From assembly GCF_000702945.1 (NCBI RefSeq), contig NZ_JNLE01000005.1:248001-312000 (forward strand): a DNA stretch of 64,000 bases, in the 5' to 3' direction. Position numbers and translations under genes: made by a program. The first letter of the stretch is position 1, and the number at the start of each line of letters is the position of its first letter. Positions 52,750 through 62,309 of the stretch are shown here, piece after piece. This DNA comes from Clostridium sp. KNHs205. Its GTDB lineage: Bacteria; Bacillota; Clostridia; Lachnospirales; Lachnospiraceae. The notes beneath the pieces are model-generated. The model saw only the letters and a program-made list of their open reading frames with translations, was not told the DNA's origin and ran no database searches.

Positions 52750-53145
52750 TTACAGTTCTGCTTTGGCAACATCCTCTAATACAGCCTTGTTCTTTACATA
52801 GGTCTCAATATCTTCTTTGGAAACCCATTGATAATCATGAAGCTCCTCAGAAAGTACCACTTCTTCACTGGTGCTTAATAAATGGAAGCAGATGCCTATA
52901 TTGCATACATCTCCCAGCATAAAGGACCAGGTGTAGAGAATGCGGTTGATATGGGCATTCACTCCGGTATTCTCATAAACGATTCGAAGGACACCTTTCT
53001 CCGGACTTTCTCCGAATTCCAGCTCGCCGTCCAGAAATTCCCACTGGTAGGGATCCATTATACGGTCATCATACCATTTCTCAGCCAGCAGATACTTATT
53101 TTCATATTGAACAATACCTTTTACAAGTATTCTATATTTATCCAT
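52750..53145 (-). CDS. Nudix-fold protein with a degenerate Nudix box
   Basis: 131 aa, start at 53145 after AGGAGG. The Nudix box normally reads G-x5-E-x7-R-E-U-x-E-E-x-G-U. Here it is GELEFGE, then seven residues and RIVYENTGV, so R is kept but the following E is I, and one of the two paired E is N. The fold (YLLAEKWYDDRIMDPYQWEF, YTWSFMLGDVC) is otherwise kept. The protein may have lost hydrolase activity or bind a nucleotide as a sensor. It is first in the nudix-pyrC-pyrF operon. Confidence 0.82.
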   Translation of the reverse strand: MDKYRILVKGIVQYENKYLLAEKWYDDRIMDPYQWEFLDGELEFGESPEKGVLRIVYENTGVNAHINRILYTWSFMLGDVCNIGICFHLLSTSEEVVLSEELHDYQWVSKEDIETYVKNKAVLEDVAKAEL

Positions 53146-53329
53146 ATATTATCCTCCTGCATTTATGCTTCTTACAAGCCATCTTTTCATTATTATAACT
53201 TAACAAACTCTCAAATACAACCTGGTTTTCGACGGTTTTCATCCAGAAAAAGGATTGTATATTTAAGCATTTACTGCAAAACCTATCCTTATACCATTTA
53301 TTAGGTTATCAAACAGAAAGGATGATTGT

Positions 53330-53527
53330 ATGGATAATTTCGGAGTATTCAATATGCTGCCTCCTTCACTGGCAGTATTTCTTACCAACGATCTGGTTGC
53401 ACGGGATACCTTTTTAGGACTTAATGAATTAGATCAGCAGAACTTTATGGATTATGCAAGAGAATTTCAATCAAAAGAAGAGATGGAACGTTATCTTTAT
53501 CACCGCAACGAAGATGATTTTCGCTAA
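53330..53527 (+). CDS. small acidic protein of unknown function
   Basis: 65 aa, start at 53330 after AGAAAGGAT. Helical and soluble, with LNELDQQNFMDYAREF as a likely amphipathic helix and an acidic tail. No cysteines or membrane segment. Not recognised. It is divergent from the nudix-pyrC-pyrF operon with 184 bp between, and is followed by 370 bp of non-coding DNA before the 24-residue frame. Confidence 0.65.
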   Translation: MDNFGVFNMLPPSLAVFLTNDLVARDTFLGLNELDQQNFMDYAREFQSKEEMERYLYHRNEDDFR

Positions 53528-53897
53528 ATAGTTAACAGATATTCAAAGGACGTGTACTCACAAGTAAAGAGGAAGGAAGACATTCTACGATAACACTCAT
53601 GCATGCTGCAAACTCCCTTGAGGAACTGCACAAATATAAAGTGTGAAAGGTCTTTCATTGACGCTGCCTCTTATTTGGGAATACATGCCCTTTCTATTTG
53701 TAACATTTTCGTAATACATATTTAAATACTTGTTAATATTTCCTCTCTACCCAGAACTTACAGCTATCCTTTCCCCCTCCCCTATGCTATAATCATAAGT
53801 GTTCAGAAGGAAAGCGCTACCTTCTAAACAACGTTCATGAACAGGAGCTGATAAACACCCGTCCCTTAAGGACACCAATTATAAGGAGGATAAGTGA

Positions 53898-53972
53898 ATG
53901 TGTTTCAATTATTACAACTTTGATTGTACTCAGTTACTGGAATTTATCAAAAAATATTTAAACTGCAGATAA
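53898..53972 (+). CDS. 24-residue Cys-containing peptide with structured leader
   Basis: The frame encodes MCFNYYNFDCTQLLEFIKKY and four more residues ending CR, 24 aa with three Cys. AAGGAGG is 8 bp before the ATG. A promoter with extended -10 TG-c-TATAAT (53785-53793) lies about 105 bp upstream. The transcribed leader contains AGAAGG-n9-CCTTCT (near 53817-53837), the palindrome GTTCATGAAC (near 53849) and a GTCC-n5-GGAC element. No rightward gene follows, so it is not an attenuator for a neighbour. A terminator-like hairpin is at 54054. Confidence 0.45.
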   Translation: MCFNYYNFDCTQLLEFIKKYLNCR

Positions 53973-54053
53973 AATAAAAACAAACTATTGCTGAAATACG
54001 TAAAGATAACTCATACTATAAGTCTTAACTCATAATACAAATAAGATACAAAC

Positions 54054-54103
54054 AAGAAGGGCTGTTCCCAAATTCCTAAGAATTTTGAAACAACCCTTCT
54101 TTT
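54054..54103 (+). terminator. hairpin at the convergent gene ends
   Basis: AAGAAGGG-c-TGTT pairs with AACA-a-CCCTTCTT (one mismatch) around a loop that can fold further, followed by a short T-run. It overlaps the stop of the convergent DUF3298 gene by 2 bp. Confidence 0.65.
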
Positions 54104-54764
54104 AGATTTTTACCGGTATCAAAAAAGTCTGAATCCCACTGGAATAAGGAGCTATCTCATATAGCTGATAAAAGATCACTACCCCTTCCGGCACAACGTA
54201 GAAATTTTTTTCATTAAAATTTTCTTTTACCAAATCGTTTACATCATCAAAATAGTAGGCATCTTCTTCTTTTACCTTTTTAACAATCTGGCTGTTGATC
54301 TCCGTGATGATGTAATTTACATAGTCCTTTCTTCCGGGAAAGAAATCCGCCAGGTCCATTCTTCTGCCAGTCCGTAAATTCCAGGTATCAGCGCTTCTGG
54401 TAGTCATTCCATGGGCTCCGCCGGTATATTCATAGCGGTCAAAATACAGGCTTAGAATATACTTGTCATTATTAGTCACGGTATATACCGTTAATACTTC
54501 ATATATCCTGACAGGAAAATCATTGGCTGTGGCATATTCATAGTCATCAATAGCCATCTGGAATAACTTCATCACATGATATTTCTTATATAACTCTGCT
54601 TCGGCTCTGTAATATACACTGAGTTTGTTGGTAAAATTCTTGAACCGTTCCGAGCTGAACTGCGGATATTTAATATCATAAGTAAGCAGTTTCTGCCCTT
54701 TGTAACTTAGTTCTCCCTTCAGCTGGAACGCCTTTACATAAACACTGTCTATAGCCAATTTCAT
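54102..54764 (-). CDS. DUF3298-domain protein
   Basis: 220 aa, start at 54764. The second half has the DUF3298 hallmark YEYTGGAHGMTTRSADTWNL and DLADFFPGRKDYVN. The N-terminal 90 residues may be a DUF4163-like region. No signal or membrane segment is seen, unlike the RsiV-type homologues that are membrane anchored. Function unknown, perhaps cell-envelope sensing by homology. Weak SD (GGTGA). Confidence 0.8.
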   Translation of the reverse strand: MKLAIDSVYVKAFQLKGELSYKGQKLLTYDIKYPQFSSERFKNFTNKLSVYYRAEAELYKKYHVMKLFQMAIDDYEYATANDFPVRIYEVLTVYTVTNNDKYILSLYFDRYEYTGGAHGMTTRSADTWNLRTGRRMDLADFFPGRKDYVNYIITEINSQIVKKVKEEDAYYFDDVNDLVKENFNEKNFYVVPEGVVIFYQLYEIAPYSSGIQTFLIPVKI

Positions 54765-54806
54765 TCACCATAAGATAGCTTTGTGATAATATATGCTGTT
54801 ACTCCT

Positions 54807-55649
54807 CTAGGAGTTCAATATTTTCATAAGAGCTTCATGAGCAGTGTGGAAGGCCATTTCACTGTTGGTCATCCTGCGGGCAAAGGTACTTTCTTCTAAC
54901 TGTTTTAGCATTGTAAATTCTGCCAGATGGGGTTCCAGACTTAAAAATCCCTTATACCCGCTAATATCCAGGTCTGTTAAGATTTCCCTGACCTTTCCAT
55001 CTCCCATGCCAGCCGGTCTTACTCCCCCGGTTTCAAATACAGCATCCTTAATATGTATATAGGAAATATAAGGTTTTAAAAGCTCATAAGCTTTTAAGGT
55101 ATCTTCTTTGCATTGCACAAAATTAGCAAAATCAAAAACTGCCTTAAAGTTATCATCATGTAAAGCCAGAAATAGCTCCTTACATCTTTCTGCTGTATCC
55201 CCATAGATACCTTTCTCATTTTCATGAAGCAATACCACTCTGTGACTCTTTCCGTAATTTTTTAACTCTCCCAGACGGTCTATCACTGCATTTTTATAAT
55301 CTTCCGGTCTTTCCTCCTCCAGGAAGAAACTGAACATTCTTATATTAGAAGTCTCAAAGAGATGTGCAGTCTCCACTACACGTTTAAAACGTTCCAGATG
55401 TTCTTGAAAAGGGGCTTTGATGGAAATTTTTCCTATAGGTGAGCCAATAGCGGATACTTTAATTCCCTCACTGTCCAGATATTTTTTAATTTCCTTAATT
55501 TCCTCTATGGTGAAATCAGCCACATTCTTTCCTTCCACACTTCGCAGCTCCAGATACTCCATTCCCAGCTGCTTTAACAAGGCTACCTGTTCTTGTAAGC
55601 TGTCACTGATTTCATCTGCAAAACCTGTTATTCTACTTTCTCTTAACAT
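54807..55649 (-). CDS. sugar phosphate isomerase/epimerase-like protein (AP endonuclease 2 fold)
   Basis: 280 aa. Start at 55649, MLRESRITGFADEISDSLQ. The TIM-barrel signature residues (ELRSVEG, LLHENEKGIYGD, FDFANF, HIKDAVFETG, SLEPHL) supply Glu/Asp/His metal ligands at the expected strands. Family includes xylose-isomerase-like and IolE/IolI proteins. It is last in a four-gene leftward sugar cluster, 297 bp after the oxidoreductase pair. Substrate unknown. Confidence 0.88.
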   Translation of the reverse strand: MLRESRITGFADEISDSLQEQVALLKQLGMEYLELRSVEGKNVADFTIEEIKEIKKYLDSEGIKVSAIGSPIGKISIKAPFQEHLERFKRVVETAHLFETSNIRMFSFFLEEERPEDYKNAVIDRLGELKNYGKSHRVVLLHENEKGIYGDTAERCKELFLALHDDNFKAVFDFANFVQCKEDTLKAYELLKPYISYIHIKDAVFETGGVRPAGMGDGKVREILTDLDISGYKGFLSLEPHLAEFTMLKQLEESTFARRMTNSEMAFHTAHEALMKILNS

Positions 55650-55945
55650 AATTACTCCTTTCCTGTAACTAGTACATGGGCGGTTTCTGCATAGTTAATT
55701 GCAGGATATTTTTTCTGTAGTGCTGTTTCAAAAATGCAGGCATAATTGTGCTTAATGTCAAATTCTTGGAATAGTACTATCGAGAAAATAAACATGCTTA
55801 CCTATGCAGAACTAATCAATGCTGTACCAATACTCCATTGCATAAATTTAACTTAATTCAGTACACGCTATTTACGCAAATCACAACTAATGCAGCGTCC
55901 TGCAAATACCCGATCAGGCTTGCAGGATAAATTTTCTGTGTAATA

Positions 55946-57013
55946 TCACAGGATTACCTCTATACCGGTTCTGGCAGATTCATAGACTGCCAGCATAAGC
56001 TCAATGGTAGCTTTCGTTTCCTTAAGCCCTATTGGAGGCGTCTTTTCAGACAGGAGGCTCCTGTAATAATCCGTTATACAATCCATATGGCCTGCTCCCC
56101 AATAACTCTTACCGAAGAAGGTTGGTTTTATCTTCTTTTCTTCTGGTGAAGCAGATGTTTTATTGGTCAGCTCAGATTCCTGCATTTCGGAAACTTGTAT
56201 TTCCTCCCCTGAGAAATCAGTGCATACTACTCTCATCTCTTCAATTCTTACATTCATATTTTCACAATGTAATTCTATTATTGGAGGCATATTGGTACAA
56301 TAAGCCGTAGTAGCATAAAAACAACCTGTTATTCCATCTTCATATCGAATATAAGCTTCCATCATATCTTCAACTTCAATAATATTCTTCAAATGATGGT
56401 TAGCCATAACAGCCTCTGCCGAAACAGGCTTTCCAAGGAACAATGTCAGCAGATCCAGGGAATGTACCGCCTGATTTATGAGAGCACCTCCGCCCTCTGT
56501 CTTTAGGGTTCCTCTCCAATCGCTTTCAGTATAATATTCCCGTTCTCTGCACCAGCTGACAATTGCTCTGCCTCCTTTTACCCTGCCTGGAATTCCGAGA
56601 GAGAATAGTTTCATTGCGGCAAGGGTTCCAGGATTATACCGGTTCTGAAAACACAATCCCAGTCTACCTTCTGAGCTTTTTACTGCTTCTTTCAGAATAA
56701 TGTAATCCTCATGATTCATAACCGGAGGTTTTTCCATAAATACATGTTTTCCCTGTCTCAAGGCTTCTGCTGCCATGGGGACATGAAGATAGTGAGGGGT
56801 GCAGATATGAACTATCTCCGGTTTTACTCTATCTAACAGTTCTTCCATAGATGAGCAAGCTTCTGCCCCATACTTATCTCCAAGGCTCACCGCCCGCTCA
56901 AGGCAGGTATCTGCTACACCGGCAAGTCTGATACCTGACTGACTGGCAATGCAGGCAGCATGCACCTCCGCAATATTTCCGCAGCCGATAATTGCTGCCT
57001 TTTTAATTTCAGC
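55946..57013 (-). CDS. Gfo/Idh/MocA-family oxidoreductase (second)
   Basis: 355 aa from the ATG at 57013 (MAEIKKAAIIGCGNIAEVHA), which overlaps the stop of the previous gene. The dinucleotide motif GCGNIAEVH is at 10-18. HICTPHYLHVPM and FMEKPPVMNHEDY hold the EKP motif near residue 95, and the catalytic region is LINQAVHSLDLL near 175. It would oxidise a sugar or inositol hydroxyl with NAD(P). It overlaps its neighbour by 5 bp, so the two oxidoreductases are coupled. Confidence 0.92.
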   Translation of the reverse strand, partial: AEIKKAAIIGCGNIAEVHAACIASQSGIRLAGVADTCLERAVSLGDKYGAEACSSMEELLDRVKPEIVHICTPHYLHVPMAAEALRQGKHVFMEKPPVMNHEDYIILKEAVKSSEGRLGLCFQNRYNPGTLAAMKLFSLGIPGRVKGGRAIVSWCREREYYTESDWRGTLKTEGGGALINQAVHSLDLLTLFLGKPVSAEAVMANHHLKNIIEVEDMMEAYIRYEDGITGCFYATTAYCTNMPPIIELHCENMNVRIEEMRVVCTDFSGEEIQVSEMQESELTNKTSASPEEKKIKPTFFGKSYWGAGHMDCITDYYRSLLSEKTPPIGLKETKATIELMLAVYESARTGIEVIL

Positions 57014-58181
57014 CATTATTATTACCATAGCTGCCACTGGTATCAAAGGTTATATCCTTAACCTTCTCCTTTTGGACAGTTGCCTTTCTCCTCTTATTTA
57101 ATTCCTCCAGGAATAAATCCTCATCAATCGGCAACGTTACCGGCTTTTTCAGCCAGGAGGAGAGATGCATGGCATTGGACAACATCAATCCTCTGATACC
57201 TTCTCTTCCGTCTGCTACCAGGGGAGCGCCGGATAAAATTCTTTCAGCAAAAGCCTTTAACACCCCTTTGTGCTGAGGATTGTCTCCCGTTATCTCTTCC
57301 TCCCTGTAAGCTCCCTCCGGTTTCTTAAAGCCTTCTGCCGCAGTAAAGCAATATTCCCTCTCACTTACCTCGAGTTCATAGATGGTAAGCTTATCATTTT
57401 CACTTACCAGTTTTCCCTTTTCCAAGGTAATTTCCAGTCGATTGGTTCCCGGAGCATCACCAGTTGTTGTAATAAATACTCCCGTTGCTCCGTTTTCAAG
57501 GGTAAAGTAGGCTGTCACATCATCCTCCACCTCGATATTATGCCATTTGCCATTATGGCAGAAAGCCTGAACTTCCTTTGGCAAACCACAGATCCATTGG
57601 AGCAGATCTAAATTGTGTGGGCATTGGTTTAACAGTACGCCACCGCCTTCCCCATCCCAGGTTGCCCTCCATTCCCCGGAATCGTAATAAGCCTGTGTGC
57701 GATACCAATCCGTTATGATCCAGTTCACCCTTTTGATTTCACCAAGGCTCTTATTATCAACCAGTTCCTTCATCCGGCGGTATACCGGATTGGTCCTCTG
57801 ATTGAACATCACGGCAAACACCAGGTTATATTTATCTGCCTCCTCATTCATCCTTCTAACCTGTTTTGTATAAACACCGGCAGGCTTTTCGCATAATGCA
57901 TGGAGACCATGATGAAAAGCACTTATCACAAGGTCCGGATGCTGGTAGTGAGGCGTTGCCACCAATACTGCATCGCACAAACCGGAAGCAATTAGTTTCT
58001 CTCCTTCTTCGTAGATTTTAACAGCCTCTCCAAGTTCTGTGACAGCCCATTCCCTTCGGCTTTCCTTTCGGTCAGCTACTGCTGTAAGCACAAGCCCGGG
58101 AATTTCTCCCCCAGCAATGGACTTTGCATGTGCGCTTCCCATATTTCCGATTCCGATTATACCCATTCTAACCTTATCCAT
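57009..58181 (-). CDS. Gfo/Idh/MocA-family oxidoreductase (first)
   Basis: 390 aa from the ATG at 58181. Motifs GIIGIGNMGSAHA (7-19), VATPHYQHPDLV, ALCEKPAGV with the EKP motif, and GVLLNQCPHNLDLLQW (near 190) for catalysis are all intact. It is in one coupled pair with the following oxidoreductase gene. A paired arrangement with two isomerase-like genes suggests successive oxidation and isomerisation of a sugar. Starting substrate is unknown. Confidence 0.92.
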   Translation of the reverse strand: MDKVRMGIIGIGNMGSAHAKSIAGGEIPGLVLTAVADRKESRREWAVTELGEAVKIYEEGEKLIASGLCDAVLVATPHYQHPDLVISAFHHGLHALCEKPAGVYTKQVRRMNEEADKYNLVFAVMFNQRTNPVYRRMKELVDNKSLGEIKRVNWIITDWYRTQAYYDSGEWRATWDGEGGGVLLNQCPHNLDLLQWICGLPKEVQAFCHNGKWHNIEVEDDVTAYFTLENGATGVFITTTGDAPGTNRLEITLEKGKLVSENDKLTIYELEVSEREYCFTAAEGFKKPEGAYREEEITGDNPQHKGVLKAFAERILSGAPLVADGREGIRGLMLSNAMHLSSWLKKPVTLPIDEDLFLEELNKRRKATVQKEKVKDITFDTSGSYGNNNG

Positions 58182-58419
58182 CTACCTACCTGTCAGGCGT
58201 TATCGTTTACAGTTTATTCCTTTTACATAATTTCGAATAAACTATAAAAGCCTGATTTCCCTTCTTCTATCATTTAAATACCTTGCACCTCTCAGTTCTG
58301 GCTTATACTACAGAATTTGCGGTGGAATGTATGTTATAAAACCCATTTTTCTTGTAACAAAGGCTGCCATTGATTCCATCTTGCAAATATAAAAACTACA
58401 CTATACATAAGGCTTGGCC

Positions 58420-59178
58420 TTAACGATATCCAAGCCGGCTTACATTGTCATAGCTTTGCTTTAAACAGTCAAAAGGACTTGTTTGACAGCTATCCTGCTC
58501 TACTAAAATATATTTACAGTTGGTTTCTTCAAGCCCACGGAGGATACTCTCAAAATTCAGGTTCCCTTCCATAACCGGTGCAATAACAGAAACCCCGTCT
58601 GAAACCGCCATATCCTTTAAATGGACACAGGGTACCCTGTTTTTCAGTTTCCTTATCCATTGAACAGGATCCGCTCCTGCTGCCTGCACCCAGTATGTAT
58701 CCAGAGTAATTCCCATCTCTTCCTCGGTAAAACTGCTTAATAACTGTTCCAGTATTGTTACTCCATTAATTTTCTCAAACTCAAAATTATGATTATGATA
58801 CATAAAGAGCTTACCGGCTGCTGCTATTTTCCTGGCAGGTTCCTTAAAATCCTCGAGAAAGTAAGGAAGCCAGCAGGCATTACGGTATTTTCCCGGCATG
58901 GAGCCAAGTCCGATATAGGAACAGCCATATATATCATGCTCCTTTATGAGCTTCTCCGTGTCATACAGGATTCTGTTAACATCAATATGAGTCAGTACAA
59001 TCTTAAGCCCATGGCTGTCACAGATTTCCCGGATCCTTTCCGGTCTGATTTCCTTTCCGACGGCTGATAATTGAACCGTACGATAACCGATATCCGCAAT
59101 CTTTTTTGCTGTTCTGTTAAAATCCTCCTCTGTCTGAATAAAATCCCTTACCGTATATAACTGTGCTCCCAATTCCAT
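58420..59178 (-). CDS. sugar phosphate isomerase/epimerase-like protein (first)
   Basis: 252 aa, start at 59178 after AAGGAG. TIM barrel with MELGAQLYTVRDF at strand 1, MYHNHNFEFEK, LDTYWVQAAGADP and CVHLKDMAV, then LVEQDSC as the metal-ligand strands. It is the first gene of the leftward sugar cluster, with a 238-bp gap to the next gene. The AraC-type regulator is transcribed away from it. Confidence 0.88.
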   Translation of the reverse strand: MELGAQLYTVRDFIQTEEDFNRTAKKIADIGYRTVQLSAVGKEIRPERIREICDSHGLKIVLTHIDVNRILYDTEKLIKEHDIYGCSYIGLGSMPGKYRNACWLPYFLEDFKEPARKIAAAGKLFMYHNHNFEFEKINGVTILEQLLSSFTEEEMGITLDTYWVQAAGADPVQWIRKLKNRVPCVHLKDMAVSDGVSVIAPVMEGNLNFESILRGLEETNCKYILVEQDSCQTSPFDCLKQSYDNVSRLGYR

Positions 59179-59263
59179 CTTTCTTACCCCTCTCTCCTTT
59201 GCTATATGTCTAAATTCTAACGTATCAAACCATATTACTCCATTGCAGAAAGGGATATTTATA

Positions 59264-59292
59264 TTGCAAATATAGCGGTCATTAGATATAAT
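59264..59292 (+). promoter_or_regulatory. promoter of the AraC-type regulator gene
   Basis: TTGCAA (59264-59269), 17 bp, TATAAT (59287-59292). It lies in the 208-bp divergent region shared with the sugar cluster. Confidence 0.6.
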
Positions 59293-59386
59293 CAGCTTAA
59301 TTATACTTTCAACGATTCACTTAATAGAAGTACCGGATGCTTTACTTCTTTACACTAGGGATGGATATAAAGGAGAACAATAACCT

Positions 59387-60229
59387 ATGGCTTCACTGGC
59401 ACAGATTACAACTGAACATGTAATATTCGGCTACAGCAATACCGTACAATCTAATACGGATTATGCCCTCCATTGCCATAATTTTTATGAAATTTATTAC
59501 TATATGGAAGGGGATGTAGATTATCTGGTGGAAGGGATACCTTATAAACTCTCTCCCCACAGCCTTCTGCTTTTAGCACCAAATGTTTTTCACGGAGTCA
59601 GGGTAAATTCAGGAAAACCCTACATCCGCATCGCTCTGCATTTCTTTCCCGAGGCACTCTCCCTTGAAAGACGGGCTATGCTCCTGTCAATTTTTCCCAG
59701 TGCATCCAAGGCAGATGCAAAAGAGGTATTTTATACTGATAATGTAAAGGAGAAGATTTTCCCTCAAATGGAGGCACTAATTGACTGTGCAAGTCTTTCT
59801 GAATCCCTTAAAAATTCTCTGCTGCCAGTATATCTGGAGGCATTGCTGTCAAGAATTCTGTCTCTAAGTAAACAAAATGAAATACATAGAAAAAGTGATG
59901 GCTCAGAAACCCTTCAAAATGTTATTAACTATCTCAACAGACATTATACAGACCGTATAACTCTGGACCTGATTGCAGACAAATTCTGTATCAGCAAACA
60001 TCATCTTAACAAGGTATTTCGAAAAGCTACAGGTACTACGCTTTGCGATTATCTTACCTATAAACGTATCATTTATGCAAAGCAGCTGCTTATGGGCGGG
60101 CATAGTGCGGAGGAAGCAGCAGGAAAATCCGGTTATACAGACTACTCTGCCTTTTACCGGGCATACCTGAAAATAACCGGTAACAGTCCTGTAAAAGACC
60201 GGGGAGCCCTGCCTTCTCTGATTCGTTAG
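59387..60229 (+). CDS. AraC-family regulator of the divergent sugar cluster
   Basis: 280 aa. The N-terminal 130 residues are a cupin-like ligand domain (HCHNFYEIYYYMEGDVDYLV and LLLAPNVFHGV). The C-terminal 100 residues hold two HTH motifs: LIADKFCISKHHLNKVFRK and AAGKSGYTDYSAFYRAYLK, with the closing TGNSP. SD GGAGAACA. It is divergent from the isomerase-oxidoreductase operon, so an activator or repressor for a sugar is likely. Confidence 0.9.
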   Translation: MASLAQITTEHVIFGYSNTVQSNTDYALHCHNFYEIYYYMEGDVDYLVEGIPYKLSPHSLLLLAPNVFHGVRVNSGKPYIRIALHFFPEALSLERRAMLLSIFPSASKADAKEVFYTDNVKEKIFPQMEALIDCASLSESLKNSLLPVYLEALLSRILSLSKQNEIHRKSDGSETLQNVINYLNRHYTDRITLDLIADKFCISKHHLNKVFRKATGTTLCDYLTYKRIIYAKQLLMGGHSAEEAAGKSGYTDYSAFYRAYLKITGNSPVKDRGALPSLIR

Positions 60230-60388
60230 AGAGAAATTTACACCAACTCATACCTGGCTGAACCTTCCTCCTTACGGAAGAAGAAATATCCTGGAGCTGG
60301 TTCTTGCTGTCGATTGGAGTATCAATCTATGATTATCTGAATACCTTAATAAATGAAGCTCTCTTCTTATGAAGGAATCAGTATTGCC

Positions 60389-62185
60389 ATGGGAAAGAAG
60401 AAAACCGTAAGTTTATGTATGATTGTGAAAGATGAGGAATGGATACTGGAGCAGTGCCTTGGCAGTGTGTCAGGAATTGTAGATGAGATTATAATCGGTG
60501 ATACCGGATCTGTGGATAATTCCAAAGAAATTGCTGCCAGATACGGTGCAACTGTTTTCGATATAAAATGGGAAGACGATTTCGCTGCCGCCAGAAATCA
60601 GACACTTGAGAGAGCCACCTGTGACTGGATTCTTTTATTGGATGCAGATGAACTCTTTCGCAAGGAAGATACAGAAAGATTCTATGCTCTTTTAGACAGC
60701 GAAGAATATGATGGGTATCATTTTACCTTGTATAATTATTATTCCACAGAGAACACAAAGGACTATTCTGTCCATTACGCCTTCCGCATGGTCAGGAATA
60801 CCGGAGATTACTACTTTGAAGGACGAATACACGAGCAAATCAATAATAGAAACGGAAACTTTGACTCCTCCCGCTTTACTCTGGCTGAGATTACCTTGCT
60901 CCATTACGGATATACCGATACGGTTATTCAGCAAAAGGAGAAACATAACCGGAATATGCCCTTAATAAAAAAGCAATTGGAGGATAATCCAGAAGATCCC
61001 TACTATCTCTTCAATCTGGGAAATGAATATATGGCTCAGGGTGATTGTAATAGTGCCCTGCCCTGTTACCTGAAGGCACACGAGAAGAAAGCCCACTCAC
61101 AGGCTTATTTTCCACATGTTTATTACCGGATAATTCTGTGCTATATAACACTGGGTGACAGTGCCAATGCTCTATTCTTTGCAGAGGAAGGGCTTATGGC
61201 ATATCCCTCCTGTACAGATATTGAGTATTTAAGAGGCAGTATCTATAAATCAAATCATCGAAATTTACTTGCTGTAAGATCTTTAGAGCGCTGCCTTGCC
61301 ATGGGAGAAGCCCCAAATACTCTCAAATTCTCTTCCGGTTGCGGAACCTACAGGGCACTTATAGCTTTAGGTGAAATCTATTTCGAAGAAGAAATTTATC
61401 AGGACGCGCTGGATTACTATACAGAAGCCTTGTCATACCCGGAAGCTCCTGATATATTACTCCCCCTGGCCAGGTGTCTGTATCCGCAGTGCAAAGACCG
61501 CCAGGAGTTCTTTGACAAGCTGCTCGCTTACATACCAGCTAGCAGTCTCGAAGGAAAATATCTTAGAGCCGCAGATATTCTCATTGAATTAAGACTGTAT
61601 GACTTGTCCCATTATGCGTTGTCTTTGGGGAATTTTACAGAAAACAATAGCAGGGAGCTTCTTTTGGCATCCGGAAAGCTTTCGTTTTATCTGCATCTAT
61701 ATGATAATGCAATCGATACTTTTTCTGCTCTTTTTACAATGACAGCTTTCACCCCGACACCTGCAGCAGATACAGAGGAAATAGCTGCCTATTACCTTTT
61801 ATCCCTTATACTCACAACCAGGGAGGTTACAGACAGAATCCATACCTTACTGGATAACATGCCAGAACAAATTAAAAGCACTTCACTCTTTGTTTTAGAG
61901 CAATTAAATCCTTCCGAATTTCATATTGAAACTTCAAATTCTTATCATTATAGCTTTCTCTATAAACTCCTGGAAATGCTTATTAAAGCTGGTGAAAATG
62001 CCTATGCCGATAAGTTGGTTGCAGCACTTAATAAGCTTAATGTCCTTGATACCTATACGAAACTGGGTGAAATTTATTCCAAACAGGATTACAGGGAGGA
62101 AGCTGTTAATGCTATTCTTTTGTCAGTCAGGCAGTATAATTTCATTGATAAGAACAGTGCAAGTCTGTTGATTCGTTATCTTTAA
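60389..62185 (+). CDS. family-2 glycosyltransferase fused to TPR-like repeats
   Basis: 598 aa from the ATG at 60389 (MGKKKTVSLCMIVKDEE), preferred because the family starts there; an upstream ATG at 60353 has no SD. The GT2 domain spans residues 6-225: SLCMIVKDEEWILEQCL, GDTGSVDNSKEIA, WILLLDADE with the DxD motif near residue 88, and EGRIHEQI. The rest is helical with TPR-type pairs (PYYLFNLGNEYMAQGDC, and ALIALGEIYFEEEIYQDALDYY). No membrane segment. Such GT2-TPR proteins are widespread in Clostridia and are thought to act in glycan assembly. Acceptor unknown. Confidence 0.9.
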   Translation: MGKKKTVSLCMIVKDEEWILEQCLGSVSGIVDEIIIGDTGSVDNSKEIAARYGATVFDIKWEDDFAAARNQTLERATCDWILLLDADELFRKEDTERFYALLDSEEYDGYHFTLYNYYSTENTKDYSVHYAFRMVRNTGDYYFEGRIHEQINNRNGNFDSSRFTLAEITLLHYGYTDTVIQQKEKHNRNMPLIKKQLEDNPEDPYYLFNLGNEYMAQGDCNSALPCYLKAHEKKAHSQAYFPHVYYRIILCYITLGDSANALFFAEEGLMAYPSCTDIEYLRGSIYKSNHRNLLAVRSLERCLAMGEAPNTLKFSSGCGTYRALIALGEIYFEEEIYQDALDYYTEALSYPEAPDILLPLARCLYPQCKDRQEFFDKLLAYIPASSLEGKYLRAADILIELRLYDLSHYALSLGNFTENNSRELLLASGKLSFYLHLYDNAIDTFSALFTMTAFTPTPAADTEEIAAYYLLSLILTTREVTDRIHTLLDNMPEQIKSTSLFVLEQLNPSEFHIETSNSYHYSFLYKLLEMLIKAGENAYADKLVAALNKLNVLDTYTKLGEIYSKQDYREEAVNAILLSVRQYNFIDKNSASLLIRYL

Positions 62186-62309
62186 CCTAACCGGCTTCTA
62201 TCCTGTAGACCCTTTGCTTTTTCCAAATATACAGGCTAAATTATTGTTTCTGGATTTACAGACGAAAGTTTTTAGATTCTGATTTCCTGAGGTATTGTTA
62301 AAATAATAT

